A stretch of DNA of 55,046 nt, from contig BDTO01000065.1 of NCBI GenBank assembly GCA_002897855.1, positions 1 to 55,046 on the forward strand, written 5' to 3'. A model generated the notes under the pieces. That model worked only from the letters and a program-made list of their open reading frames with translations. It had not been told where the DNA came from and searched no databases. The DNA comes from a bacterium BMS3Bbin05. Its GTDB lineage: Bacteria; Nitrospirota; Thermodesulfovibrionia; Thermodesulfovibrionales; BMS3Bbin05. Of the stretch, positions 5,989-14,577 are shown in pieces. Made by a program: the position numbers and the translations under genes. The first letter of the stretch is position 1; the number at the start of each line of letters is the position of its first letter.

Positions 5989-8622
5989 TCACAAACTGTT
6001 TACCCTTACCTTCACGAAATCCGCAATCTCCTGATAAACATCCCCACCCTTTTCCCTGATCTTATCTATCACATCGGCAGTAATTGGTTCACCGATCGAC
6101 AGGGTAAGCTTAGTCTTTTTCGGAAACGCCTTTCCCCGCGACATCGACTCATACGTTCCATGGATCCTGGCCGGAACGACAGGCACGCCCAGTTCGGCAG
6201 CAAGAATTCCAATGCCCTTCCTGAAGGGCATGATGTTTCCGTCAAATGAACGGCCTCCCTCCGGAAAGATACAGAGCGACTTTTTCTCATTCAGCACATG
6301 GGCGGAAAGTGAAAACGCCGATACAAGATACGCATCGGGGTCTATGGGTATAACATGGGCAAGTTTTGCAAAACACTTCATTTGTCCTGTCCGGAAGTAC
6401 TTCCGGGCACCCTGAAAAAAGAGATTCATGAATACCTTAAAGGGGACGTGACTCCCTATCATAAAACTGTCCAGATAGCTTGAATGGTTGGAAACCAGGA
6501 TAAAAGGCGATTCGGGAATATTTTCCACCCCTTTTACTGTCGATCTGAAATATATTTTGAAGAACAACTTCAATACCCTTAGTACACTCCAGATAACAGC
6601 TTTCGATATCAGCCCCTGTACGAGACCGATGGATCTTATCTGATCATCACCGGGTCTGCGCAACAGAAGATCTCTAAACGATCTCCCACCATTTTCCGAA
6701 TCTTCCACGCTCTCAAGCTCGGACTGTTTCAACTTGTCGCATATTTCAGATACTGTCTGGATATCAGTCATAAATGTTTCAGGAAGTCTTACCGAAAAGA
6801 CCCGTTCAAGTTCAGCGGACAGGGCTATTCTTTTCAGCGAATCGATCCCGATGTCCAGTTCCAGGTTATCCCGGAGTTTTACCCGCATTCCCTCATGAGC
6901 GAAGAGGGCAACGGCACTGACTACCTCTTTCTCGATACCGTCAAGTTCTTCCGGCTTTATTACTTCTTTAGCTTTTTCATTTAATTCAATCTTCTCAAGT
7001 ATCTCCCTTACCATGAACCTTTTCAGCTTACCGAGGCGGGTTCTCGGGAAAGGCTCGGTATGGAGAGTGAAACCATTTATCCTCATGTAGGAGGGGAGTT
7101 TGAGCGAGACCCCCTGGATGTCCCACTTCAATGCATCATAAAGATTTGCAATCCCGGCAGCTCTTGCATACTCAAAATCCGGGACAACGACGGCATGAAG
7201 TGTGACTGTATCGCCCTGTCTCATCTCAAGAACACATATTTCATTGATTAAAGGCAGTGTCCGGTACTCCTCCTCTATCTCTTCCGGGTAGATGTTTTTT
7301 CCTGAAGAAAGCACTATCACGTCCTTCTTGCGGCCTGTAAGGAAAAGATATCCGTCCTCGTCAAAATATCCAAGATCACCCGAATAAAACCATCCATCCT
7401 TTAATACCTTTGCGGTTTCTTCCGGCATGTTATAATATCCTTTCATCACCATATCGCCCTTTATTAACACTTCCCCCTCGGGGTTCTGTGCGTCTTTGCG
7501 GTCTCCGGCAATCCTGATTTCTACATTGCTCAGGGGGATTCCCGCCGAACCGGGCCTGGCTCTGTTCAGGGGGTTGAATGTTACCACCGGGGATGTCTCC
7601 GTAAGGCCATATCCTTCAAGTACGGTAAAACCGAAAGATTCAAGCCCCCCGATAGTCAAAACATTCAGACTTGCACCGCCCGATGCCATTAACCGGAACT
7701 GTTTCCCAAAACGTTCATGAACCTGTCTAAATAACTTCCGGCCGATATTAAGACCGGTATTCTCACGCACAAACCTGCTGACATTTATCAGCGCCCGCGC
7801 AACGGACCTCTTCATGAAAGTCATTGAATCTATATTCCTCACAATTGCTGAATGAAACAGGTCAAGCAACTGGGGCACACCGACAAGTATTGTCACACCG
7901 CCTTCCCTGACGGCACGGGCTATGTCCGGCCCCTTCAGGGAAGGCGAATACGTAACCGTAGCCCCAACCAGGAGCGGCACGAGGAAGGTACACATAAATG
8001 CATATGTATGATAAAGGGGGAGTACGGAAAGGACATTGTCTTTTTCCAAAATAATACCTGTATCCATAACGGCAATTGCATCGGAATAGAAATTCTTATG
8101 GGTTAGCATAACCCCCTTCGGTGCCCCGGTAGTGCCAGACGTAAAAATGATCGATGCAATGTCATCAGGGGAAATATTAGAAAGAAATGCATTCAGGTCA
8201 ATATCAGATCCCTCTGCTATTTCATTAAAGTGCTTATCGATATTGAAGATATCCGAATCCGGAATTCCCGATGCCCGAATCTTATCAACGGTCTTGTCGC
8301 TGCAAAATGAAAAAATACACCCGGAAGCCTCAATTATATTTTTTATCTCTTTCTCGCCAAGTTCGGTATCTGCGGGTACCGCGATGCAACCAATGGTAAG
8401 TATTGCCATGTACGCGATACACCACTCGGGACGGTTCTCTGCACATATAGCGATTTTCTTGCCCTTTTTAATTTTTCCAGAGAGGAAAGCAGCCAGATCC
8501 ATGACTGACGAGACTGTTTCCATGTAAGAAAGATCAATTCGTCCCTCCTCACTAAAACTGATAAATGCGGTCTTACCAAGATGTCCTCTGGATTTCCTGA
8601 AGAAAAATTCGGGGATATTCAT
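5989..8622 (-). CDS. Fused acyl-CoA/ACP synthetase - acyl carrier - 1-acylglycerolphosphate acyltransferase
   Basis: The protein has about 877 residues and three modules in order. (1) An AMP-forming adenylation domain with IIFTSGTTGAPKG (about 158-170), EGYGLTETSPVV and YSGDLGYFDEDGYLFLTGRK. (2) An acyl carrier domain with phosphopantetheine serine in GIDSLKR (about residue 595). (3) A PlsC-type acyltransferase with NHSSYLD (HX4D, about 710), FPEGGRSFDG and PVVPARIHG. The enzyme probably activates a fatty acid, holds it on its own carrier and transfers it to a lysophospholipid, as Aas does in E. coli, but with the domains in reverse order and a built-in carrier. ATG 8622 (MNIPEFFF) is preferred over the upstream TTG. 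A membrane-associated location is likely. Confidence 0.85.
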   Translation of the reverse strand: MNIPEFFFRKSRGHLGKTAFISFSEEGRIDLSYMETVSSVMDLAAFLSGKIKKGKKIAICAENRPEWCIAYMAILTIGCIAVPADTELGEKEIKNIIEASGCIFSFCSDKTVDKIRASGIPDSDIFNIDKHFNEIAEGSDIDLNAFLSNISPDDIASIIFTSGTTGAPKGVMLTHKNFYSDAIAVMDTGIILEKDNVLSVLPLYHTYAFMCTFLVPLLVGATVTYSPSLKGPDIARAVREGGVTILVGVPQLLDLFHSAIVRNIDSMTFMKRSVARALINVSRFVRENTGLNIGRKLFRQVHERFGKQFRLMASGGASLNVLTIGGLESFGFTVLEGYGLTETSPVVTFNPLNRARPGSAGIPLSNVEIRIAGDRKDAQNPEGEVLIKGDMVMKGYYNMPEETAKVLKDGWFYSGDLGYFDEDGYLFLTGRKKDVIVLSSGKNIYPEEIEEEYRTLPLINEICVLEMRQGDTVTLHAVVVPDFEYARAAGIANLYDALKWDIQGVSLKLPSYMRINGFTLHTEPFPRTRLGKLKRFMVREILEKIELNEKAKEVIKPEELDGIEKEVVSAVALFAHEGMRVKLRDNLELDIGIDSLKRIALSAELERVFSVRLPETFMTDIQTVSEICDKLKQSELESVEDSENGGRSFRDLLLRRPGDDQIRSIGLVQGLISKAVIWSVLRVLKLFFKIYFRSTVKGVENIPESPFILVSNHSSYLDSFMIGSHVPFKVFMNLFFQGARKYFRTGQMKCFAKLAHVIPIDPDAYLVSAFSLSAHVLNEKKSLCIFPEGGRSFDGNIMPFRKGIGILAAELGVPVVPARIHGTYESMSRGKAFPKKTKLTLSIGEPITADVIDKIREKGGDVYQEIADFVKVRVNSL

Positions 8623-8640
8623 ATATATAAATAATAACAA

Positions 8641-8856
8641 AAAAGGGGAGTTCCGTTCACTACACCTCCCTTGCAGCCTGTCTGCGTGCTACGCACAGGG
8701 AGGCAAGCTACAGGGAATTGCAAGTTAAAATACCTCGGGATGATACCGGGGTCAGGGACACTTATTAAACCCTTATTTGCAATAGGGTATAGAATATGGC
8801 TTTCTGTTTGGCAGGCCTGCACTTTTACCGCATTATTGAAAAGACTAAATGGTTGC
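8641..8856. other. Intergenic region with short palindromes
   Basis: No gene is supportable here. The region holds a palindromic module around CTGTCTGCGTGCTACGCACAG (8678-8698), related to palindromes at 21467-21494 and 54320-54345. It also has GGGGTCAGGGACACTTATTAA (8749-8769), a string like those found beside REP-associated transposases. Both look like relics of mobile repeats next to MITE family 2. Confidence 0.45.
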
Positions 8857-9101
8857 TATCATAACATCATATACCCATTTTTAATATAATGGGATCTCAA
8901 AAGATTAATATCAAAAAGCATTGGAAAATCCCCCCTTGCCGCCTTTTCCCAAAGTGGGGGATTGCTCTTTCCCCCTCTGGCAAAGGGGGATTAAGGGGGA
9001 CTTGTCACTCAATCATGTTATGCGTTATCTTTTTCTACGGCCTTCTTTTTCCGTGGTTCTCTGTCTTTGATGCTTTCTCAATGGTTCACGATGTTATGAT
9101 A
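8857..9101 (+). mobile_element. MITE family 2, copy A
   Basis: The 245-bp element is bounded by perfect 12-bp inverted repeats TATCATAACATC (8857-8868) and GATGTTATGATA (9090-9101). Its interior contains CCCCC/GGGGG hairpins (AATCCCCCCTTGCCGCC, CTCTGGCAAAGGGGG) and TTCTACGGCCTTCTTTTTCCGTGG. Copy B at 25585-25828 is the reverse complement along its whole length, so this is a discrete mobile unit. It has no coding capacity; an internal ORF of about 70 codons is not credible. Confidence 0.8.
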
Positions 9102-9320
9102 TAAACCCGCTAACAATTTACTTGCACGGCGGGCATAAGAAGTGATATATTTTTAATTAACAAGGCTCTTTGAAAGTAAATATTTCTGAAATTCAGGCAA
9201 TAGCTCATTTTTCATATTCATGTCCCCTTCAGGAGTTATTAAACAAAATGACAAAAATCAGAAAATATGAACTTCGCATATTATGATAATAGAGACCAAT
9301 TACGAATACCATGTAAGTTG

Positions 9321-9349
9321 TTTCTTTAAAAAAAAGAATTTCGTATAAT
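9321..9349 (+). promoter_or_regulatory. Possible promoter of cfa
   Basis: A perfect TATAAT lies at 9344-9349, about 40 bases before the cfa start. The -35 candidate 17 bases upstream (TTTCTT) is poor. Cfa promoters are often stationary-phase controlled, for which a weak -35 is normal; that link is inference. Confidence 0.35.
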
Positions 9350-9389
9350 GCAGAGTTATATGGCTTAAAATTGAACAAAGGATAATCAC

Positions 9390-10547
9390 ATGAAGGAGTC
9401 AAAAGCAAAAGAAATTCTACAGAAAATACTTGATCCTTCGGGTGTTCAGATTAACGGGAACAGAGACTGGGATATCCGGATACACAACCCCGATTTTTAT
9501 GAAAGGGTCTTATCAGGAGGTTCTCTTGCTCTGGGGGAAAGCTACATGGATGGCTGGTGGGATTGTGAAGCCCTTGATCAATTCTTTGAAAGAATCCTGG
9601 AAAATCGCTTAGACAAGAAAGTAAAAACAAATACTGAACTATTCCTGTGGGCCATGCTCAAGGCAAAGATAATAAATGCTCAAAACAGGTCAAAAGCTTA
9701 TGTAGTTGGTAAGCGGCATTATGACATCGGCAATAATCTTTTCTCTATTATGCTGGACAAAGGGTTAAACTATTCTTGTGGTTATTGGGAAAACGCGAAA
9801 ACACTCGATAACGCACAGGAAGCCAAGTTGGACTTAATTTGCCGGAAAATGGGGTTAAGTCCGGGTATGAAGGTTTTAGATATCGGGTGTGGCTGGGGTG
9901 GTTTTGCAAAATATGCAGCTGAAAAATATGGTGCAAATATACATGGCATAACGGTGTCCCGGGAGCAGGTGAAATTTGCAAATAAATTCTGCCAGGGGCT
10001 TGATGTTAAGATCGAACTGAAGGATTATCGGGAATTAAAAGAAAAATTCGATCGAATTGTTTCGATAGGCATGTTCGAACACGTGGGGTACAAAAACTAC
10101 AGGACTTTTATGAAAGTTGTCCATCGATGTTTAAAAGCAGATGGCCTCTTTTTGTTGCATACGATAGCTGGAAACACTTCTGTGCATTCAACGGATCCGT
10201 GGATTAATAAGTATATTTTCCCGAATTCAATGCTACCGTCGGCAAAACAGATCACCTCGGCAGCCGAGGGATTGTTTGTAATCGAGGATTGGCATAGCTT
10301 TGGGCAATATTATGATAAAACTTTGATGGCCTGGCACAACAATATCACAAAAAACTGGACCAAACTCAAAGATACATATGATGAGAGGTTTTACCGCATG
10401 TGGACCTATTATTTTCTTTCATGTGCGGGCAGTTTCAGGTCAAGAAGGAATCAGTTGTGGCAGATTGTGTTTTCGAAAAAAGGGATAAAAGGAGGTTATC
10501 GGTACAGAAGCAGGGGAGACAGGGGTCAACAGGCCGTCGATAATTGA
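9390..10547 (+). CDS. cfa: Cyclopropane-fatty-acyl-phospholipid synthase
   Basis: This 385-residue protein is full length for bacterial Cfa. It methylenates cis double bonds of membrane phospholipid acyl chains using S-adenosylmethionine. The N-terminal domain (about 1-110) has the FYERVLSGGSLALGESYMDGWW region. The SAM motif is VLDIGCGWGGFAKYAAEKYG. The active-site segment is IGMFEHVGYKNYRTF, and the C-terminal RMWTYYFLSCAGSFRSRR is the typical ending. The start is supported by AAAGGA ten bases upstream. A lipid-related neighbour, the acyltransferase fusion, lies across the MITE-containing gap on the other strand. Confidence 0.95.
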   Translation: MKESKAKEILQKILDPSGVQINGNRDWDIRIHNPDFYERVLSGGSLALGESYMDGWWDCEALDQFFERILENRLDKKVKTNTELFLWAMLKAKIINAQNRSKAYVVGKRHYDIGNNLFSIMLDKGLNYSCGYWENAKTLDNAQEAKLDLICRKMGLSPGMKVLDIGCGWGGFAKYAAEKYGANIHGITVSREQVKFANKFCQGLDVKIELKDYRELKEKFDRIVSIGMFEHVGYKNYRTFMKVVHRCLKADGLFLLHTIAGNTSVHSTDPWINKYIFPNSMLPSAKQITSAAEGLFVIEDWHSFGQYYDKTLMAWHNNITKNWTKLKDTYDERFYRMWTYYFLSCAGSFRSRRNQLWQIVFSKKGIKGGYRYRSRGDRGQQAVDN

Positions 10548-10702
10548 CAAATGATCACAATTCCGGGTGGCGCAACCATTGCGGATACAAAAGGAAAAAA
10601 AATTATCAGTCCACTAAAAAAACCATTTCCCGAAACCCTCTTGCCTAATGCGTGACGTTGACAATTATTGTACAATTTGTTACCCTTTATGCAACGAATG
10701 TT

Positions 10703-11470
10703 ATGAAGGCCATATCTCTTCAATCGGGGAGTAACGGGAACTGCATCTATGTCGAATCAAATGGGGTCAAGCTTCTCTTTGATGCCGGGATAAGCGGTAT
10801 ACAGGCAGAGAAAAGATTAGCCTCCCATAATATCGATATAAGAGATATCGATGCTCTCATCATTTCGCATGACCATTCCGACCATACCAGATGTGCGGGG
10901 ATTTATCATAGAAAATACGGTATAACGATTTATGCTACCGAAGAAACAATTGATGCCGCATACAGGTGCCAGGATCTCGGCAAGATATCCGATATAGCTT
11001 TTTTCCGTCCCGGCGACAAGCTTCGATTCGATGGTGTATCGGTCGAAACAATTCCAACTCCCCACGACGCAACCGAAGGTTCTGCATTTGTTGTATCTTC
11101 AGGCGGTAAACGGCTCGGAATACTGACCGACCTCGGGCATGTCTTTGATGGTCTGGATAAGGTAATCAACTCACTAAATGCCGTATTTCTGGAAAGCAAC
11201 TATGATCCGGAGATGCTCGAACATGGAACATACCCTGCTTATTTAAAACAAAGGATCAGTGGGCCCGCAGGTCATCTGTCCAACATGGAATCAGCCGAAC
11301 TGCTTCAGTCAGCAGATTGTGACCGGATGAAATGGGTCTGTCTGGCTCACCTGTCTGAAAACAACAACAGGCCGGATATCGCCCTGGAGACTCACCTGAA
11401 TATATTAAACGGCGGCTTGCCGCTATATACTGCCAGCAGATATGCAGCCTCGGACATATTTAATATATAA
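10703..11470 (+). CDS. WalJ/YycJ-like metallo-beta-lactamase-fold hydrolase
   Basis: This protein of about 255 residues has the MBL metal motif SHDHSDH and the family opening KAISLQSGSNGNCIYVES. Later motifs are PTPHDATEGSAFVV, LGILTDLGHV and LESNYDPEML, with the final metal region CLAHLSENNNRPD. These fit the YycJ/WalJ group, implicated in DNA processing and cell-wall-linked regulation in Gram-positives and common in other phyla with unknown role. The ATG at 10703 is preferred because the upstream 17 codons are not conserved-looking and have no ribosome binding site. It converges on the PFK-2-like gene. Confidence 0.85.
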   Translation: MKAISLQSGSNGNCIYVESNGVKLLFDAGISGIQAEKRLASHNIDIRDIDALIISHDHSDHTRCAGIYHRKYGITIYATEETIDAAYRCQDLGKISDIAFFRPGDKLRFDGVSVETIPTPHDATEGSAFVVSSGGKRLGILTDLGHVFDGLDKVINSLNAVFLESNYDPEMLEHGTYPAYLKQRISGPAGHLSNMESAELLQSADCDRMKWVCLAHLSENNNRPDIALETHLNILNGGLPLYTASRYAASDIFNI

Positions 11471-11477
11471 AACAACC

Positions 11478-12701
11478 TCATCCAAATTTCTTCAACTCAA
11501 ATACCTTTTTGTTCTGACTGATCCGGATATGATAATACCTGTCCTGCGGTATATAAATATATGGAACATCCTCCCTGCGCTTATAGACGAAATATGACAG
11601 GATCATCCGGTTTACGGCACGATGACCAACAATCATTATGTTATCGGAATACTTGCTCAGGTAAAGAACTTTCTTGATTCCCCGCTCTATGCGCTCCTCC
11701 ATTGATACGTACCCCTCCCCTCCGGGATAAACATAATAGTATTTGTTCCTTTTTCTTGACTCTGCTACTTCAGGCATCGTCTCACGGATCTCCATATAGG
11801 ACATTCCTTCGCAAACGCCGCCGTTTATTTCATTGAATTCAGGGAATGGCAGGATCCTGCAATCCTGCTGCGCTTCTTTTATCGCCTTTGACGTCTGGAT
11901 TGTCCTTTGCAGTGCAGATGTAAAAATAAGCGGTATTTTTCTGTTTGCAAAATGTCTTGCCAGCCCCCGGGCCTGGGCCAGTCCATCAGGAGTAAGCCTG
12001 GAATTTCCACCTATCCTGTCCCTGAGATTGAAAAAAGTTTCAGCATGCCTGATGAGATAAAGATTTTTTATGAACGGGGTAACGAGAAAGTCACGTATAC
12101 GGTCAAGAAACGGCATGCCTCCGTTCACCTTCTGGCTGAGTATCCTGTAATTGAACGTATCGACTTTTATAAAACTCTGCTCTCTGTGTAAAGGCCGGTA
12201 TATACCCTCGTAATAACTTATCCTTTTTTTAAACCCGGCGATAGCGGCTTTTTTTGTTATATTCGCAAATTCAGGAGTATCTACCTTGTAGCGTATATTG
12301 GCCTCGATTATCTCCTCATCGTTATTTATACATTCAATAAAGAGGACCCTGTCTTCCGGCAGAGCGGAAAGCAACATTCTGCGGCGTTTGGCGCTGACAT
12401 TTGCGGCATCGATTATCGCAACCTTTTTCCTGCGCCTGCCTCTTTCTATAAACGCCTTTGCGTGGTTCAGGTTCATAATAGCATACCTCTCGCGGAGGGC
12501 TGCCGCTGCCTTATTCTTCGGATTGAAAAACTCCGGGTAGCTGGTATTTTCCTTGCTCAGTCTCCTCCTGAGGTCTCCGTTGTTGAAGATACCGGTGCTT
12601 ATCCCGTCACGTCTCAGGCTTTCGCTAAGCTTCCCCGTAAGGGTACTCTTACCCCTTGCCGGGAGTCCTACCATGATTACGTACAAAAATTCATTCGTCA
12701 T
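11478..12701 (-). CDS. 6-phosphofructo-2-kinase/fructose-2,6-bisphosphatase-like bifunctional protein
   Basis: The protein has 407 residues and two domains. The kinase half has Walker A GLPARGKST (12-20), the sugar-binding-like GIFNNGDLRRR (37-47) and RISYYEGIYRPL (160-171). The phosphatase half is of the histidine-phosphatase type: LIRHAETFFNLRDRIGG with His219, EINGGVCEGMSYMEI with Glu298, KYYYVYPGGEGY, and IVGHRAVNRMILSYF with His360. The spacing and local wording follow animal and plant PFKFB enzymes closely, including the GRIGG and VCEEMTYEEI landmarks. Such enzymes make and destroy fructose-2,6-bisphosphate, a signal mostly known from eukaryotes. Bacterial homologues exist but their effector role is unproven. 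Confidence 0.8.
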   Translation of the reverse strand: MTNEFLYVIMVGLPARGKSTLTGKLSESLRRDGISTGIFNNGDLRRRLSKENTSYPEFFNPKNKAAAALRERYAIMNLNHAKAFIERGRRRKKVAIIDAANVSAKRRRMLLSALPEDRVLFIECINNDEEIIEANIRYKVDTPEFANITKKAAIAGFKKRISYYEGIYRPLHREQSFIKVDTFNYRILSQKVNGGMPFLDRIRDFLVTPFIKNLYLIRHAETFFNLRDRIGGNSRLTPDGLAQARGLARHFANRKIPLIFTSALQRTIQTSKAIKEAQQDCRILPFPEFNEINGGVCEGMSYMEIRETMPEVAESRKRNKYYYVYPGGEGYVSMEERIERGIKKVLYLSKYSDNIMIVGHRAVNRMILSYFVYKRREDVPYIYIPQDRYYHIRISQNKKVFELKKFG

Positions 12702-12785
12702 TGATTAATTCCAATCACTGCTGTCCGGGATAACAGGACCTCTCTTCACAGGAGGAAACGGTATGCCGAAAAAACACAAAAGATA

Positions 12786-13574
12786 TTAGACAGATATGAA
12801 TTTCAATAATTTATCATGAATTTTTTCATTTGCCGAGACAAGCAAAGGGGCGGAATGTACCAGGCCCGTCTCCACACTCTCCAGTGCATTGCCTGACATG
12901 TCCGTAAATACACCCCCGGCTTCTCTAACAATGAGCCAGCCTCCTGCAAAATCAAAACTCCTCGAGGGAAATGGATTTATAAAGGCACTGGCAGCACCCA
13001 TCGACAGATATGCGAGGTCAAGGGCAACCGATCCAAGACAACGTGTCCTCCTGAACTTTGACAGAATCGTCATTACCATCGAGATATCCCTTGCAGGATT
13101 TTGCGCTTCGTATAAAGCCATTATCAACTCATCAGACGCCTGCGTATTTATCCGTCTGCCGTTTAAAAAAGCACCCCTGCCCCTCTCGGCCCAGAACTCA
13201 TCACCGTTCATAAGGTTTATTACATAACCCATAATTATATCGCCTATCCTGCCTCCTTCAGCAACCGCAATTGAAGTACTGAAAACAGGGAGACCGGTTA
13301 TTGCGTTCTTGCTGCCGTCAACCGGGTCGATAATGACACTCAACCCTCCTTTACCAATATCCTCTATGCCCTGTTCTTCTGAAATTATATGAAGTGGCTC
13401 ATCAAGTGACCTCAGACAGGAAAAGATAATCTCTTCAGCCCTGATATCCATCGGGAATGACTTGTCACCCCCTGCACCTCTTTTCAGGGCAACCTGCGCA
13501 TCCTCAGCAAACCTGTACCGGGGAACCATCTCCAGTAACTGCGACCCGATTTTTCTGAGGTCATTTATCGTCAT
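12786..13574 (-). CDS. Inositol monophosphatase-family sugar phosphatase
   Basis: This 262-residue protein has the Li-sensitive phosphatase motifs: SEEQG (65-69), IIDPVDGSKNAITGLP (81-96) and the C-terminal SFDFAGGWLIVREAGG. The metal ligands Glu66/67, Asp83 and Asp86 are present. DPVDGSKN instead of DPLDGTxN, and the early GGDKSFPMD, resemble the archaeal-type IMPase/FBPase group, which can dephosphorylate fructose-1,6-bisphosphate as well as myo-inositol-1-phosphate. Its position 84 bp upstream of the PFK-2/FBPase-2-like gene on the same strand fits a sugar-phosphate role. Substrate choice cannot be read from sequence. Confidence 0.8.
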   Translation of the reverse strand: MTINDLRKIGSQLLEMVPRYRFAEDAQVALKRGAGGDKSFPMDIRAEEIIFSCLRSLDEPLHIISEEQGIEDIGKGGLSVIIDPVDGSKNAITGLPVFSTSIAVAEGGRIGDIIMGYVINLMNGDEFWAERGRGAFLNGRRINTQASDELIMALYEAQNPARDISMVMTILSKFRRTRCLGSVALDLAYLSMGAASAFINPFPSRSFDFAGGWLIVREAGGVFTDMSGNALESVETGLVHSAPLLVSANEKIHDKLLKFISV

Positions 13575-13609
13575 TTAACTTTGCCAAAGGTCCGGATAAA
13601 AAAATTTTG

Positions 13610-13756
13610 GTTCTACCGGTATTTCCGTGAGTAATAAAACCATAACCATTAATGGGGGATTGGGGATTATTTTTTTACCAACCCCTACCCCCTAACCTGT
13701 TTGCCATTAGCCACTGAGCCATTTAGCTTGTCAGCTTGCAGGCTTGCCAGCTTTTG
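13610..13756 (-). repeat. Dispersed repeat family 3, copy A
   Basis: The reverse complement reads AAAGCTGGCAAGCCTGCAAG...GGCTCAGTGGCTAATGGCAA...AATCCCCAATCCCCCATTAA...TTACTCACGGAAATACCGG. It matches 38739-38896 along about 150 bp with small indels. It overlaps the 3' end of the HAD phosphatase gene and supplies its last eight residues and stop codon. Confidence 0.75.
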
Positions 13757-14441
13757 AATGTCCGTCCGTGGACGGAAAGAGTTCCTTAAATCTTTTTATA
13801 TTAACGAAAGAATTTGAGTTGCCCGGTGGTTCTTTTGAACTCGCCAGACTCTTGAATACTATATATCTGATACCAAACCTTTTTGCAGTTTGGAGTACTT
13901 CCTCAGTATCGTCGATAAACATGGTTTTATCCCTGTTAAACCCGGCCACTTTCTCCGCCCGTTCCCAGAAGGGGATATGCTCTTTAGGGCATCCCATGTC
14001 CACAGAGGTGACAATCCTGTCGAAATAATGTCCGATCCGGGTCTTCTTCATCTTCAGAGCTACTGTCTTATAGTGAGCATTGGTAGCCATTATCACTTTC
14101 TTATTATGTTCTTTAAGGAGAGAAAGAAACTCCTCTACATAAGGATGCACATCAATAAGGTGTTTTATCTGTTCTTTCAGCGCCGGGATATCCAGCCCGA
14201 GTTCGCCGGACCAGAAATCTATGTCGGTCCAGTTAAGGGTTCTTTCATGCTGTCTGTATTTGGAGAACAGCAGATCCCTTGCCCCGTCGAACGATATACC
14301 GTTCTTCCCGGCATACTTTTCCGGGACGAGCCGGCTCCAGAAATAGTCATCAAAATACTTGTCAAGGAGTGTGCCATCCATGTCAATGAGTACATGGGTC
14401 ACATCATCCCATAATGCCTTCCTTACATCTTCAATCTTCAT
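13731..14441 (-). CDS. HAD-superfamily nucleotidase-like phosphatase (YrfG-like)
   Basis: This 236-residue protein has HAD motif I DMDGTLLD (20-27) with both aspartates, motif II MATNAHYKT and the motif III/IV acid pair in MFIDDTEEVL. The opening VTHVLIDMDGTLLDKYFDDYFW and VHPYVEEFLSLLKEHNKKVIM resemble E. coli YrfG, a GMP/IMP 5'-nucleotidase. Nucleotide monophosphate hydrolysis is the best guess. The tail SKAGKPAS and the stop lie inside a dispersed repeat, so the original C-terminus has been replaced. It sits between the cysteine-cluster gene and the IMPase gene on the same strand. Confidence 0.8.
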   Translation of the reverse strand: MKIEDVRKALWDDVTHVLIDMDGTLLDKYFDDYFWSRLVPEKYAGKNGISFDGARDLLFSKYRQHERTLNWTDIDFWSGELGLDIPALKEQIKHLIDVHPYVEEFLSLLKEHNKKVIMATNAHYKTVALKMKKTRIGHYFDRIVTSVDMGCPKEHIPFWERAEKVAGFNRDKTMFIDDTEEVLQTAKRFGIRYIVFKSLASSKEPPGNSNSFVNIKRFKELFPSTDGHSKAGKPAS

Positions 14442-14577
14442 ATTAAGCTTTCCCCGGTCATGGCAAATACAAGGATACCGGACAGGATATTAAATGAAAC
14501 TACGGAATCGGTTATTTTGAATTTATACATTTTTTCTCGAAAATCCCCATGTTCCAGCAGGTAAATATCCGGCTATT

